From the NCBI RefSeq assembly GCF_024721315.2, contig NZ_JANFAK020000003.1, positions 79,622 through 143,621 on the forward strand: a stretch of 64,000 nucleotides of DNA, written 5' to 3'. The notes beneath the pieces are model-generated. The model made no database searches. It worked only from the letters and a program-made list of their open reading frames with translations, and was not told the origin of the DNA. This document shows, piece after piece, positions 21,287 to 31,456 of the stretch; the first letter of the stretch is position 1, and every line of letters begins with the position of its first letter. Position numbers and translations under genes: made by a program. The DNA comes from Streptomyces sp. Isolate_45 (GTDB taxonomy: Bacteria > Actinomycetota > Actinomycetes > Streptomycetales > Streptomycetaceae).

Positions 21287-22396
21287 CTACGCGAGCACCC
21301 GGGCGACGTCCCTGAGCAGGGCGTGCCGCCACCCCGCCCGGTCGTGGCCCGAGGGCGACCGGGAGACGCTCACGCAGGCCCCGGCCCGTTCGGCCAGGGC
21401 CTCCGTCAGCTCACAGTGCGGCAGCATGCGGGTCTCGTGTTCCCCGACGTCGAAGGCGACCCGCAGTCCGGACAGGTCGGGACGCTCCCGCAGGCGTGCG
21501 GCGACGGCGCCGCCGACCGGGCCGGCCAACGGGTCCGCGAGCCCGGCGGCGTCCGGCGTCCACCAGAACGACCCCGACTGACAGGCCACGCGGGACACCA
21601 GCTCGGGGAACTCCAACGCCGCGTACATCGCGCTCAGGCCGCCGAGGCTCTGCCCGGCCACCACGAGCCGGTTCCGGTCCGCGGGGACGCCGGTGTCCGC
21701 GATCAGCGGCAGCAGTTCGTCCCGGACGGCCTCCCACAGCTCCGGCCGGCACCCGAACTCGGCCTCCCGGTCCCGGGTCGGCAGGAAGACGAGCGTGACG
21801 GGCGGCACGGCGCCGCTCGCGACGGCCGAGTCGAAGGCGGCCACCGCCGGGTGCAGGTACAGCCAGTCGTCGCCGTCGAGCAGCAGGACCAACGGCCCAC
21901 CACCACCGGCCGGGTGTATCCGTACGGTCCGCCGGCCGCCGAGGCGTCGGCCGGCCCAGCGGATGCGGGTGCCCGGCAGCGGCAGGACGTCGTCCGCGCC
22001 GACGGCGGGCCAGTGCGGCTGCGGGGGGGTGTCGGGGGTGGCGGCGATGGACCGGTTCCCGCCGGCGCCGGCCGGGTTGAGCGCGTCGGCGTACGCGCCG
22101 TCGTCCGTGAGGAACCAGTAGGTCACCCGCAGCCGGGCGGGCATGGGCACTTCGGTGTACCAGCAGTCCGAGTCGCGCCACCGGCGAAGGGCGACGGGCT
22201 CGGACCAGCTCTCGAACTCGATCCGGGCGGGGGAGCCGCGCCGGAGGAACAGGGTCAGCCAGCCGCCGTCGGAAGGCACGGAGGCGGGTGCCCCCGCCGC
22301 CGCCCAGAATCCGTCCGTCCCGGGTCTGCCGGGCAGCCCGAACGCGGCGAAGGGGTGTTCCGTCGCGGCGCCGGGGTCGGGGGCGGGATCGCTCAC
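21287..22396 (-). CDS. cchJ: Siderophore esterase/releasing enzyme (IroE/Fes-like alpha/beta hydrolase)
   Basis: 369 residues. An enterochelin-esterase-like N-terminal domain ([37 protein letters not shown]) precedes an alpha/beta hydrolase with nucleophile GQSLGG near residue 250 and a C-terminal SGHDRAGW His region. In the coelichelin system this stand-alone esterase is thought to release the tetrapeptide from CchH, which has no thioesterase. GTG 22396 is favoured because it overlaps the TGA of an 11-codon leader reading frame that has the only good Shine-Dalgarno. The gene is divergent from mbtH across the best iron box of the locus. Confidence 0.85.
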   Translation of the reverse strand: MSDPAPDPGAATEHPFAAFGLPGRPGTDGFWAAAGAPASVPSDGGWLTLFLRRGSPARIEFESWSEPVALRRWRDSDCWYTEVPMPARLRVTYWFLTDDGAYADALNPAGAGGNRSIAATPDTPPQPHWPAVGADDVLPLPGTRIRWAGRRLGGRRTVRIHPAGGGGPLVLLLDGDDWLYLHPAVAAFDSAVASGAVPPVTLVFLPTRDREAEFGCRPELWEAVRDELLPLIADTGVPADRNRLVVAGQSLGGLSAMYAALEFPELVSRVACQSGSFWWTPDAAGLADPLAGPVGGAVAARLRERPDLSGLRVAFDVGEHETRMLPHCELTEALAERAGACVSVSRSPSGHDRAGWRHALLRDVARVLA

Positions 22397-22428
22397 TGCC
22401 GGGCCCTGCGTTCGGTCACGAGGCGCAT
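22393..22428 (-). CDS. 11-codon leader ORF coupled to cchJ
   Basis: ATG at 22428, preceded by AAGGAG with 6-nt spacing, encodes [11 protein letters not shown] and stops at TGA overlapping the cchJ GTG by 4 bp. cchJ has no ribosome-binding site of its own closer than this. Ribosomes probably enter at the leader and restart on cchJ. It could also be a chance frame; conservation across species would decide. Confidence 0.45.
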   Translation of the reverse strand: MRLVTERRARQ

Positions 22429-22476
22429 GGAGGTCTCCTTGTGAGGGGCAAGGGGAGAACGCTAAGCTCATTTCAA

Positions 22477-22495
22477 TTAGGCCAGCCTAACCTAA
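22477..22495. promoter_or_regulatory. Iron box between cchJ and mbtH
   Basis: TTAGGCCAGCCTAACCTAA, 19 bp, is very close to the actinobacterial DmdR/IdeR consensus TTAGGTTAGGCTAACCTAA. It lies 49 bp before the leader ORF of cchJ and 63 bp before mbtH, so one operator can control both divergent promoters. Confidence 0.88.
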
Positions 22496-22557
22496 GCATG
22501 ACGTTTCCTTCCCTTGAAGGTCCACCCCTGGACAGGGGTCCCGAGGAGGCACCGAAC

Positions 22558-22782
22558 GTGAGCACCAATCCATTCGACGATGCCGAAGGCCGCTTCCTGG
22601 TCCTGGTGAACGAGGAGGGCCAGCACTCGCTCTGGCCGTCCTTCGCCGAGGTGCCGGGAGGCTGGAGCACCGCCTTCGGCGAGGACACCCGCCAGGCGTG
22701 CCTGGACTTCGTCGAGACCCACTGGACGGACCTGCGCCCGCTCTCCCTCGCGCGGTCGATGGACGCCCGTCCCACGGGCTGA
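22558..22782 (+). CDS. cchK: MbtH-family NRPS accessory protein
   Basis: 74 residues, full MbtH length. It starts TNPFDD and carries the family Trp signatures ([21 protein letters not shown]). MbtH proteins bind adenylation domains and are needed for their folding or activity; this one should serve CchH. GTG 22558 with GAGGAGG 9 bp upstream gives the normal N-terminus; an in-frame ATG at 22498 sits directly against the iron box with no ribosome-binding site and is rejected. The symbol follows its position in the coelichelin cluster and is provisional. Confidence 0.9.
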   Translation: MSTNPFDDAEGRFLVLVNEEGQHSLWPSFAEVPGGWSTAFGEDTRQACLDFVETHWTDLRPLSLARSMDARPTG

Positions 22783-22788
22783 CGGGGC

Positions 22789-22805
22789 CCGGTCGACGCG
22801 ACCGG
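22789..22805. terminator. Short hairpin between convergent mbtH and gyrB paralog
   Basis: CCGGTC / GACCGG, 6-bp stem with a 5-nt loop, in the 24-bp gap between the two convergent stops. No T-tract. A plausible but weak bidirectional terminator. Confidence 0.35.
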
Positions 22806-22806
22806 C

Positions 22807-25169
<2,363 letters not shown>

Positions 25170-25188
25170 TTAGGTAAGGCTTGCCTAA
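25170..25188. promoter_or_regulatory. Iron box upstream of the secreted hydrolase
   Basis: TTAGGTAAGGCTTGCCTAA, 19 bp, has perfect TTAGG/CCTAA ends and AAGGCTT centre, so it matches the DmdR/IdeR operator. It ends 19 bp before the ATG at 25208, overlapping where the promoter must be. It marks the hydrolase as iron-repressed. Confidence 0.88.
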
Positions 25189-25207
25189 AAGGTTCTAGGA
25201 TGCGGGC

Positions 25208-26380
25208 ATGAAGAAGATCATTCGCGCGCTGACGGCCGTTGCGGCGGGCCTGGCCCTCGCCGCACCCGTCACCCTCGCGACCCCCGCCGCGGCCACTGCC
25301 GCCCCGCCCGGGGAAGCCACGAGACTCGAACTCCCCCGCACCACAGGCGCCTTCGCCGTCGGTCGCGACACCCTGCACCTCGTCGACCGGGACCGCAAGG
25401 ACCCCTGGGTCCCCACCGCCGACCGGGAATTACTGCTCTCCCTGTACTACCCGGCGCTCGCGCACACCGGCACCCCCGCGCCCTACCTGAGCGTCCCGGA
25501 GGCCAAGGCCCTGCTGACCGACCGGGGGCAACTGGGCGAGTACGTCACGCCCGAGCGCGTCGCCGCCACCCGTACGCAGTCCCGCTCCGGCGCCCTGCCC
25601 CGCCCCTCCGCGCAGCGGTACCCCCTGATCGTGCTCTCGCCCGGCTTCACCATGCCGCGCGCCTCGCTGAGCGTCCTGGCCGAGGACCTCGCGAGCCGCG
25701 GCTACGTCGTGGCGGCGGTGGACCACGCGTACGAGTCGGACGGCACCGTCTTCCCCGGCGGACGGCTGCTCACCTGCAAGGCCTGCGAGCAGGTGTTCCC
25801 CGACGGCTCCCTCCACCGGGTCTCCGACGGTCGGGCCCGGGACATCCCGTTCGTCCTCGACCGGCTCACCGGCCCACACCCCGCGTGGCGGTACTCCCGA
25901 CTCATCGACCCCCGCCACATAGGCATGGCCGGCCACTCCATCGGCGGCGCGGCGGCCTCGGCGACCATGGCCGTCGACCCGCGCGTCGACGCCGGGGTCA
26001 ACATGGACGGCACGTTCTTCACGCCGGTGCCGCAGAGCGGACTCGCAGGACGCCCGTTCCTCATGCTCGCCGGTGACCCCGCCCTGCTGCCGCCCGACTT
26101 CCCGGACACCTCCTGGGAGGACACCTGGCCCCGGCTGGACGGCTGGAAGCGCTGGCTGACCGTCACCGGAGCCGGCCACCCCGGATTCACCGACTGGCCG
26201 GTCCTCGGCGACCAAGTGGGCTACGGCCACCCGGAGACGCCGCTCTCCGGCACCCGCTCCCAGCAGATCACGCGGGCGTACGTCGGCGACTTCTTCGACC
26301 TCCACCTGCGAGGCCTGCCCGCCCCCCGGCTGAACGGCCCGACGCCGGCCGACCCGGAGGTCGTGTTCCACCGCGGCTGA
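25208..26380 (+). CDS. Secreted alpha/beta hydrolase, iron-box controlled (PAF-acetylhydrolase/lipase-like)
   Basis: 390 residues. A Sec signal peptide (KK start, hydrophobic core, cleavage after about residue 31 in ATAAPPGEA) precedes an alpha/beta hydrolase: oxyanion-strand LIVLSPGFTMPR near 140, nucleophile GHSIGG near 238, an acidic strand near MDGTFF and a His in GAGHPGFTD near 320. The layout fits the PAF-acetylhydrolase/chlorophyllase-like group; the natural ester is unknown. AGGA lies 7 bp before ATG. The iron box ends 19 bp upstream, and codon 75 is TTA (25430-25432), both shared with the cch genes. A role in extracellular ester cleavage linked to iron supply is inference only. Confidence 0.85.
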   Translation: MKKIIRALTAVAAGLALAAPVTLATPAAATAAPPGEATRLELPRTTGAFAVGRDTLHLVDRDRKDPWVPTADRELLLSLYYPALAHTGTPAPYLSVPEAKALLTDRGQLGEYVTPERVAATRTQSRSGALPRPSAQRYPLIVLSPGFTMPRASLSVLAEDLASRGYVVAAVDHAYESDGTVFPGGRLLTCKACEQVFPDGSLHRVSDGRARDIPFVLDRLTGPHPAWRYSRLIDPRHIGMAGHSIGGAAASATMAVDPRVDAGVNMDGTFFTPVPQSGLAGRPFLMLAGDPALLPPDFPDTSWEDTWPRLDGWKRWLTVTGAGHPGFTDWPVLGDQVGYGHPETPLSGTRSQQITRAYVGDFFDLHLRGLPAPRLNGPTPADPEVVFHRG

Positions 26381-26758
26381 GACCCGGCGCGGGGGCGCCC
26401 CCGGCGAGGGCCGCCCCCGCGCTCCCGGCCCCCACCCGCGCTCCCCGCCCCCACCGCACGCCCCCGTCCGGTCCGCGCGCCCACGACCTGAGGAGCCACG
26501 CCCACGCCGACCCCCTCCGACGACAGCGGTTCCGCCCACGGCCCCAGCGGTTCCGCCCACGGCCCCAGCGGCGTGGCCATGACCCTGCTGACCCCCCTCC
26601 ACGGCCGCGCCCACGCCGCCGAACTCCTCCCGGGAACCGCGTTCCATCGTCTTCGACGAACTGACGGCGAGCTTCCGCCGGGACCACCCCGACGCGGTGG
26701 CCCGGCCGCGCGCCGCGGTTCAGGGCCTCACAGGCCGCCCGCGCGGTGCGGAGGCCGG
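26381..26758. other. Non-coding stretch with a duplicated 21-bp unit
   Basis: No convincing gene. Two exact 21-bp copies beginning AGCGGTTCCGCCCACGG lie at 26525-26545 and 26546-26566, followed by a partial third copy. A short plus-strand segment near 26650 reads SIVFDELTASFRRDHPDA and looks protein-like but has no start or continuation, so it may be a gene remnant. The stretch follows the secreted hydrolase and is convergent with the DUF4436 gene. Confidence 0.5.
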
Positions 26759-27796
26759 TCAGGAGCGGCGGCGGTGGCCCGCCGGGACGGTGCGCCTGCG
26801 GGGCGGGCGGCGCCGGCGGGTCATCGCGTCCTGCCGCGGGTCGGTCACCGGGCCGCCGAGGCCGTGCTCGATGCGGATGCCGTGGAAGACGAGCACGGTG
26901 AGACTGAGGACGATCAGCGCCTCGGCCCAGTAGAACGCCAGGTAGTCGAGCAGACAGCCGTTGGGCGGGGAGCCAGGTGCCGCGTTGCGCAGGCCGACGA
27001 GGGCGAAGAGGCTGGCGGCCATCCAGCCGAGGGCCGGCCACAGCAGGCCGCGCCGCTGCCCGACCACCAGCCAGCAGGCGGTGACGATCGACAGGGCGAC
27101 CGCCCACATGGCGGCGATCATGAACCAGGCCAGGATGAAGGTGCTGCGCGAGCGTTTGACCTCACTGGTCAGGTACGCGGCCTGCCCCTCGTAGGAGCCG
27201 TCGCCGTTCTTGTACGCGAAGTTCGGGTCCTGGTCGTGCAGGCGCAGGAGGACCGGTACCCGGGTGTCCAGGGAACCGGCCGTCGCGGCGAACGCGAAGT
27301 CGGCCGTGTACTTGTCGAACGGGTAGTCCGTGGAGGCGCCGTCCGAGAGGGGGACCTGGATGTCCCGGACCCACAGCCCGCTGCCCGCCGGGAACCGGAG
27401 TTCCTGCTGTCCGGTGGTGTTCGCGTACAGCGTGAGGTCCTGGGTGGGGTAGCCGTCGGGGCTCTGGTAGCGGCCGAAGGGGGTGAGGGTGACCCTCACG
27501 GTGATCTGGCGCAGCACCGGGTCGGTGCGTTGGACGTCGGCGTGGACGTCGATGCGGTCCGCGGCCTGCCGGGGGCCGACGACCACGGTCTGCTGACGGG
27601 TGTTCCGCTCGTCGAAGTACAGGGCGATCCCCGCGCCGCACACCACCGCCAGGATGACGAGGGCGGTCACCAGGGTCCGCCACGGCAGCTCGGCGCTGCG
27701 CCGGCTCACGTCCTGGACGACGTCCACGCCCCGGCGCAACTGCCGGGCAGCGGCCTCCCGCCCGGCCGGGCCCGCCCACTCGTCACCGTCGGCCAT
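26759..27796 (-). CDS. DUF4436-type membrane protein
   Basis: 345 residues. One membrane segment near 42-62 (LVTALVILAVVCGAGIALY), an extracytoplasmic beta-rich domain of about 150 residues (DVHADVQRTDPVLRQITVRV, LWVRDIQVPL, YPFDKYTADF), then three membrane segments from about 222 to 310 and a basic tail. The DYPFDKY segment and order of elements are typical of DUF4436 proteins of actinobacteria, whose function is unknown. The ATG start is followed by ADGDEW. It is monocistronic, convergent with the preceding region and separated from the next minus-strand gene by about 150 bp of repetitive GC-rich sequence. Confidence 0.7.
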   Translation of the reverse strand: MADGDEWAGPAGREAAARQLRRGVDVVQDVSRRSAELPWRTLVTALVILAVVCGAGIALYFDERNTRQQTVVVGPRQAADRIDVHADVQRTDPVLRQITVRVTLTPFGRYQSPDGYPTQDLTLYANTTGQQELRFPAGSGLWVRDIQVPLSDGASTDYPFDKYTADFAFAATAGSLDTRVPVLLRLHDQDPNFAYKNGDGSYEGQAAYLTSEVKRSRSTFILAWFMIAAMWAVALSIVTACWLVVGQRRGLLWPALGWMAASLFALVGLRNAAPGSPPNGCLLDYLAFYWAEALIVLSLTVLVFHGIRIEHGLGGPVTDPRQDAMTRRRRPPRRRTVPAGHRRRS

Positions 27797-27944
27797 GGTC
27801 CGATGCTGCGGGAGGCCCGCGGCGGGCGCCAGACGGAGGGGGCCGGTGGTGGCCGGGCCCGCCCCCGCCGCGGAGCGATCCGAGCGGGGGAGGGGCCCGG
27901 TCGGTCGGGGTCAGTGCGTACCGGGACGGGCCCGTCGGTCGGGG

Positions 27945-29531
27945 TCAGTGCGTACCGGGACCGCCCGGTCGGGCGCGGTCGGCCTCGAAGCGGGCGAACG
28001 CCGCCTCCTGACGCCATTGGACCTGTGCCTTCGGGCTGGACTCCAGGAGCCGCCCGCACCGCGCGCCGACGTGTTCGGAGCCGGACGTCTCGGCGGCGCA
28101 CGCCGCGACAGGCCGGTAGTCGGTGCGGACGTCGGGCTGCCACAGGCTCCGCCCCGGCAGGAAGGCGTGGTCGAGCGAGGCCCGTGCGAGGTCCTTCAGC
28201 TCCCGGTAGCGCAGCCCGTACATTTCCGAGGCCCGGCGGTACTCGTCGGTGATCTCGATCCGCGACACGCCCGGGTCGTCCGTGGCCAGGACCACCGGAA
28301 CGCCGAAGCGGCGGTACGTGCCGAACGGGTGCGCGTCCCCCGAGACCCGCAGGATCTGCTGGTTGCTGTGGAAGGGCACCTCCACCGCGATCCGCCGCTC
28401 GGCCATGTGGCGCATCAGCGACTCCCACCGGTCCTCGTGCAGCACGGACACGCCGTGCCCGATCCGCTCGGCCCGGCCGGTCTGCGCGGCCTCACGGATG
28501 TGGAAGGTCAGGTCCTCCGGCTTGACCAGGCCCGGGACGAGCTCGCCCGCGTGCAGGGTGATGTGCGCCTTCGGGTAGTGGGTCTTGAGGTGGTTCAGCA
28601 TCCGCATGTGCAGCCGGTAGTCGCGCAGGGCCACCGGGTCGTCCTCGGGCTGCACCAGGTTCACGGCGACGAACCGGGAGTCGCGCTCCGCCAGCCGCAT
28701 GCCGAGCGCCAACTGGGTGAAGACCCGCTCCGGGGAGGCCGCCCGCCCGACCTGTGCGATCCAGCGGTAGGGCAGCGCACACGCCGGGTCGGGGCGCGGG
28801 GTGTCGCAGTGCGCGGCCGTGCGGAACTCGACGTCGGTGGCGTCCGCGTCGGCGCGTGCCTGTCGCACGACCGCGTCGAGGGCGCCGTCGGCGAGGAGCT
28901 TGTCGTGCATCCGGTCGAGGTCGGCGTCGAAACCGACGCGGTCGGCGAGGGCGCGGGCCTCGATGAAGGCCGGGGAGATCATGGTCTCCAGGTAGAACTG
29001 CTTCTGCCGGGCCGCCGTGTTGGCGACCTCGGCGAGCATCCGGCCCGGGTGGCGCCAGGTGACCTCGCCGAACTTGCCGAAGGTGGCGAAGAAGTGGTCG
29101 TGCCCGTTCCCGTCGGCCGGGAAGTCCTGCATGGACCAGGCCCGGATGACCTGACGGCGGAACTCCGCGTCGGTCACGGCGTCGGCCGCCGGGCGGGTAC
29201 CGGCGCCGCAGGGCGGCGGGACCGCGGTGCTCGTGGCCGTGACGACGCACAGGCCGTCCTCGGCGGCGAGTTCGATCAGGAACTCGGTGGAGACGGCGCC
29301 GGAGAGGTGGTTGTGCAGGTCGCCGCCCTTGGGGAGGTCGGCGAAGAAGTCCCGCGACCACCCCGGCTGTCGGTGCGGACCGGACAGGTACCGGTCGACT
29401 GCCCTCTCGGCGGCCGTGCCCGCAGCGGACGGTTCCGGAGCGGAGGGAAGGGGGGCCGCCTGGGCGGACGAGGGCGCGAGGAGTGCCAGTGCGGAGAGCG
29501 CACCGATCACGTGCGGGGAGATCACCGGCAC
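27945..29531 (-). CDS. Secreted adenosine deaminase (ADA superfamily)
   Basis: 528 residues including an N-terminal signal sequence (VIGALSALALLAPSSAQA). The metal-dependent deaminase fold is shown by DLHNHLSGAV near residue 80 (HxH zinc ligands), HAGEL near 340 (zinc His and catalytic Glu), IGHGV near 370 and TDDPGV near 425 (Asp ligands). It should convert adenosine to inosine outside the cell, for nucleoside salvage or signalling. It is longer than cytosolic ADA, like the extracellular ADGF/CECR1 type. The GTG start at 29531 is chosen to retain the signal peptide; the ribosome-binding site is weak. It is divergent from eshA. Confidence 0.85.
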   Translation of the reverse strand: MPVISPHVIGALSALALLAPSSAQAAPLPSAPEPSAAGTAAERAVDRYLSGPHRQPGWSRDFFADLPKGGDLHNHLSGAVSTEFLIELAAEDGLCVVTATSTAVPPPCGAGTRPAADAVTDAEFRRQVIRAWSMQDFPADGNGHDHFFATFGKFGEVTWRHPGRMLAEVANTAARQKQFYLETMISPAFIEARALADRVGFDADLDRMHDKLLADGALDAVVRQARADADATDVEFRTAAHCDTPRPDPACALPYRWIAQVGRAASPERVFTQLALGMRLAERDSRFVAVNLVQPEDDPVALRDYRLHMRMLNHLKTHYPKAHITLHAGELVPGLVKPEDLTFHIREAAQTGRAERIGHGVSVLHEDRWESLMRHMAERRIAVEVPFHSNQQILRVSGDAHPFGTYRRFGVPVVLATDDPGVSRIEITDEYRRASEMYGLRYRELKDLARASLDHAFLPGRSLWQPDVRTDYRPVAACAAETSGSEHVGARCGRLLESSPKAQVQWRQEAAFARFEADRARPGGPGTH

Positions 29532-29706
29532 ATCGTGGTGAGGACCACGGCCCCAGGTCGGTTCGACGGGCCGGAGGTGTCCGGCTATCACCCGGGAGGG
29601 CCCGGAGCGAATCGTTCCTGCCGCCGCCGTGCCCCAAGTCGACTGCCCGCAGCTCCATTTGGCGTGTCCGAATATCGTCTGAACGGGCTTCAAACACCCC
29701 GCGCGA

Positions 29707-29767
29707 CAAGATCACCGCATTGAGGTAATGCCCACGGGATCTTGGGGCCGATCGGCCTCGCCCGTGG
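29707..29767 (+). promoter_or_regulatory. Two overlapping, mutually exclusive hairpins upstream of eshA
   Basis: Hairpin A: CAAGATC (29707-29713) pairs with GATCTTG (29738-29744), enclosing GCATT/AATGC (29717-29721 with 29727-29731). Hairpin B: CCACGGG (29732-29738) pairs with CCCGTGG (29761-29767), enclosing palindrome GGCCGATCGGCC (29746-29757). The 5' arm of B lies inside A, so both cannot form at once. They sit 110-170 nt before the eshA ATG. This could be an attenuator-like leader or nested DNA operators; no ligand-binding motif was recognised. Confidence 0.5.
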
Positions 29768-29876
29768 TTAGTGTGCTTCCGGATCTGGACGGATTGCCCG
29801 GATATTCGCCCCCTCGTTTCCCGCGGGTGGCATACACGTGCGCCGATCACCGCCGCTACGAAGGAGAACCTGTCCG

Positions 29877-31289
29877 ATGACCGTGGACACCAGCCCAGAG
29901 GCGCAGCTGGAGCCGCCCCCGCAGAGCAGCCTCGGCACGGCCGCTGCCCGGAACCTCGCCACCACCACGAAGTCCGCCCCGCAGATGCAGGAGATCAGCT
30001 CCCGCTGGCTGCTGAAGGTGCTCCCCTGGGTGGAGACCCAGGGCGGCACGTACCGGGTGAACCGCCGCCTGAGCTACACCGTCGGGGACGGGCGCATCGA
30101 GTTCGTCCAGGACGGCGCCCGCGTCCGGGTCATCCCCCGCGAGCTCGGTGAACTCGCCATGCTGCGCGGCTTCGACGACATCGGCGTGCTGACCGCGCTC
30201 GCCGACCGCTGCGTGCAGCGCGACTTCCGCGCCGGCGAGGTGCTGGTCGAACGGGGCACCCCCGCCGAGCGGATCCACCTCATCGCCCACGGCCGCATCA
30301 ACCAGACGTCCGTCGGCCAGTACGGTGACGAGGTCGCCGTCGCCGTTCTCGCCGAAGGCGACCGCTTCGGTGAGAACGCCCTGCTGGAAACCGACGCGAC
30401 GTGGGACCACACCGCCACCGCGGCCACCTCCGGCACCCTCCTCACCCTCGCCCGCGCCGAGTTCGACTCCGTCCTGTCCTCGGCGCCGAACCTCCGCGCC
30501 CACATCGAGCGGTTCGGCACGCTCCCGCTCCAGCGGCAGAACCGTCACGGCGAGGCCGAGATCGCGATGTCCGCCGGCCACACCGGCGAAGCGGAACTGC
30601 CGGGCGCCTTCGTCGACTACGAGCTCAATCCGCGCGAGTACGAACTCTCCATCGCCCAGACGGTCCTGCGCGTCCACACGAGGGTCGCCGACCTCTACAA
30701 CCAGCCGATGAACCAGACCGAGGAACAGCTCAGGCTCACCATCGAGGCGCTGCGGGAGCGCCAGGAGTACGAGCTGATCAACAACCGGGAGTTCGGGCTG
30801 CTCCACAACGCCGCCTTCAAGCAGCGGATCCAAACGCATTCCGGCCCGCCCACCCCGGACGACCTCGACGAACTGCTCTGCCGCCGCCGAGGTTCGCGCT
30901 TCTTCCTGGCCCACCCCAAGACGATCGCGGCGATCGGGCGCGAGTTCAACGCCCGCGGGCTCTACCCGGACCACGTCGACCTCGGCGGCCAGCAGGTGCC
31001 GGCCTGGCGCGGAGTGCCGATCCTGCCCTGCGGCAAGATCCCCATCAGCAAGGAGGGCACCAGCTCGATCCTCGTGATGCGCACGGGCGAGGACAAGCAG
31101 GGCGTCATCGGGCTGCGCCAGACGGGCCTGCCCGAGGAGTACGAGCCGGGGCTGTCGGTGCGCTTCATGGGCATCGACGAGCGCTCGATCATCTCCTACC
31201 TGGTCACCACCTACTACTCCGCGGCCATCCTGGTGCCCGACGCGCTCGGGGTGCTGGAGAACGTACAGATCGCCCGCAGGCCCGAATAG
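29877..31289 (+). CDS. eshA: EshA: family 2B encapsulin shell protein with cyclic-nucleotide-binding-like domain
   Basis: 470 residues. An N-terminal encapsulin segment ([25 protein letters not shown]) is followed by a cNMP-binding-like domain (about 95-210, with [10 protein letters not shown]) and the HK97-fold shell part ([26 protein letters not shown] to the C-terminus). EshA homologues assemble into icosahedral protein compartments; in family 2B the neighbouring cargo is 2-methylisoborneol synthase, which follows here. The usual cNMP-contacting Arg after GENALL is missing (WDHTATAAT), so ligand binding is doubtful. ATG 29877 has AAGGAG 11 bp upstream. EshA affects sporulation and antibiotic output in S. 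griseus and S. coelicolor (established). Confidence 0.92.
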   Translation: MTVDTSPEAQLEPPPQSSLGTAAARNLATTTKSAPQMQEISSRWLLKVLPWVETQGGTYRVNRRLSYTVGDGRIEFVQDGARVRVIPRELGELAMLRGFDDIGVLTALADRCVQRDFRAGEVLVERGTPAERIHLIAHGRINQTSVGQYGDEVAVAVLAEGDRFGENALLETDATWDHTATAATSGTLLTLARAEFDSVLSSAPNLRAHIERFGTLPLQRQNRHGEAEIAMSAGHTGEAELPGAFVDYELNPREYELSIAQTVLRVHTRVADLYNQPMNQTEEQLRLTIEALRERQEYELINNREFGLLHNAAFKQRIQTHSGPPTPDDLDELLCRRRGSRFFLAHPKTIAAIGREFNARGLYPDHVDLGGQQVPAWRGVPILPCGKIPISKEGTSSILVMRTGEDKQGVIGLRQTGLPEEYEPGLSVRFMGIDERSIISYLVTTYYSAAILVPDALGVLENVQIARRPE

Positions 31290-31456
31290 GACCTGGCCCC
31301 AGGGCCGTCGCCCGCCGGGCCGCGTGCCCCGGCCCGGTCCGGAAGGGTCGGCCCGCACGGGTCGGCCCGCCGGTCACGCGGGCCCGGGAGTACGTCCCGG
31401 CCCGCCCACCGTGCCCGGGATCCGGGACAGCCCCATCACCCAGCAAGGAGTTACGG

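Noticed and set aside
22498..22560. ATG 22498 as an earlier mbtH start
   Set aside because: It touches the iron box, lacks a ribosome-binding site and adds residues that MbtH proteins do not have.
26381..26758. Plus-strand gene starting near 26573
   Set aside because: Arg/Pro-rich, antisense to the DUF4436 gene for most of its length; only a short segment looks protein-like.
30401..31323. Extended N-terminus for the 2-methylisoborneol synthase gene through the eshA region
   Set aside because: It is a shadow frame of eshA; ATG 31457 has AAGGAG and gives the family length.
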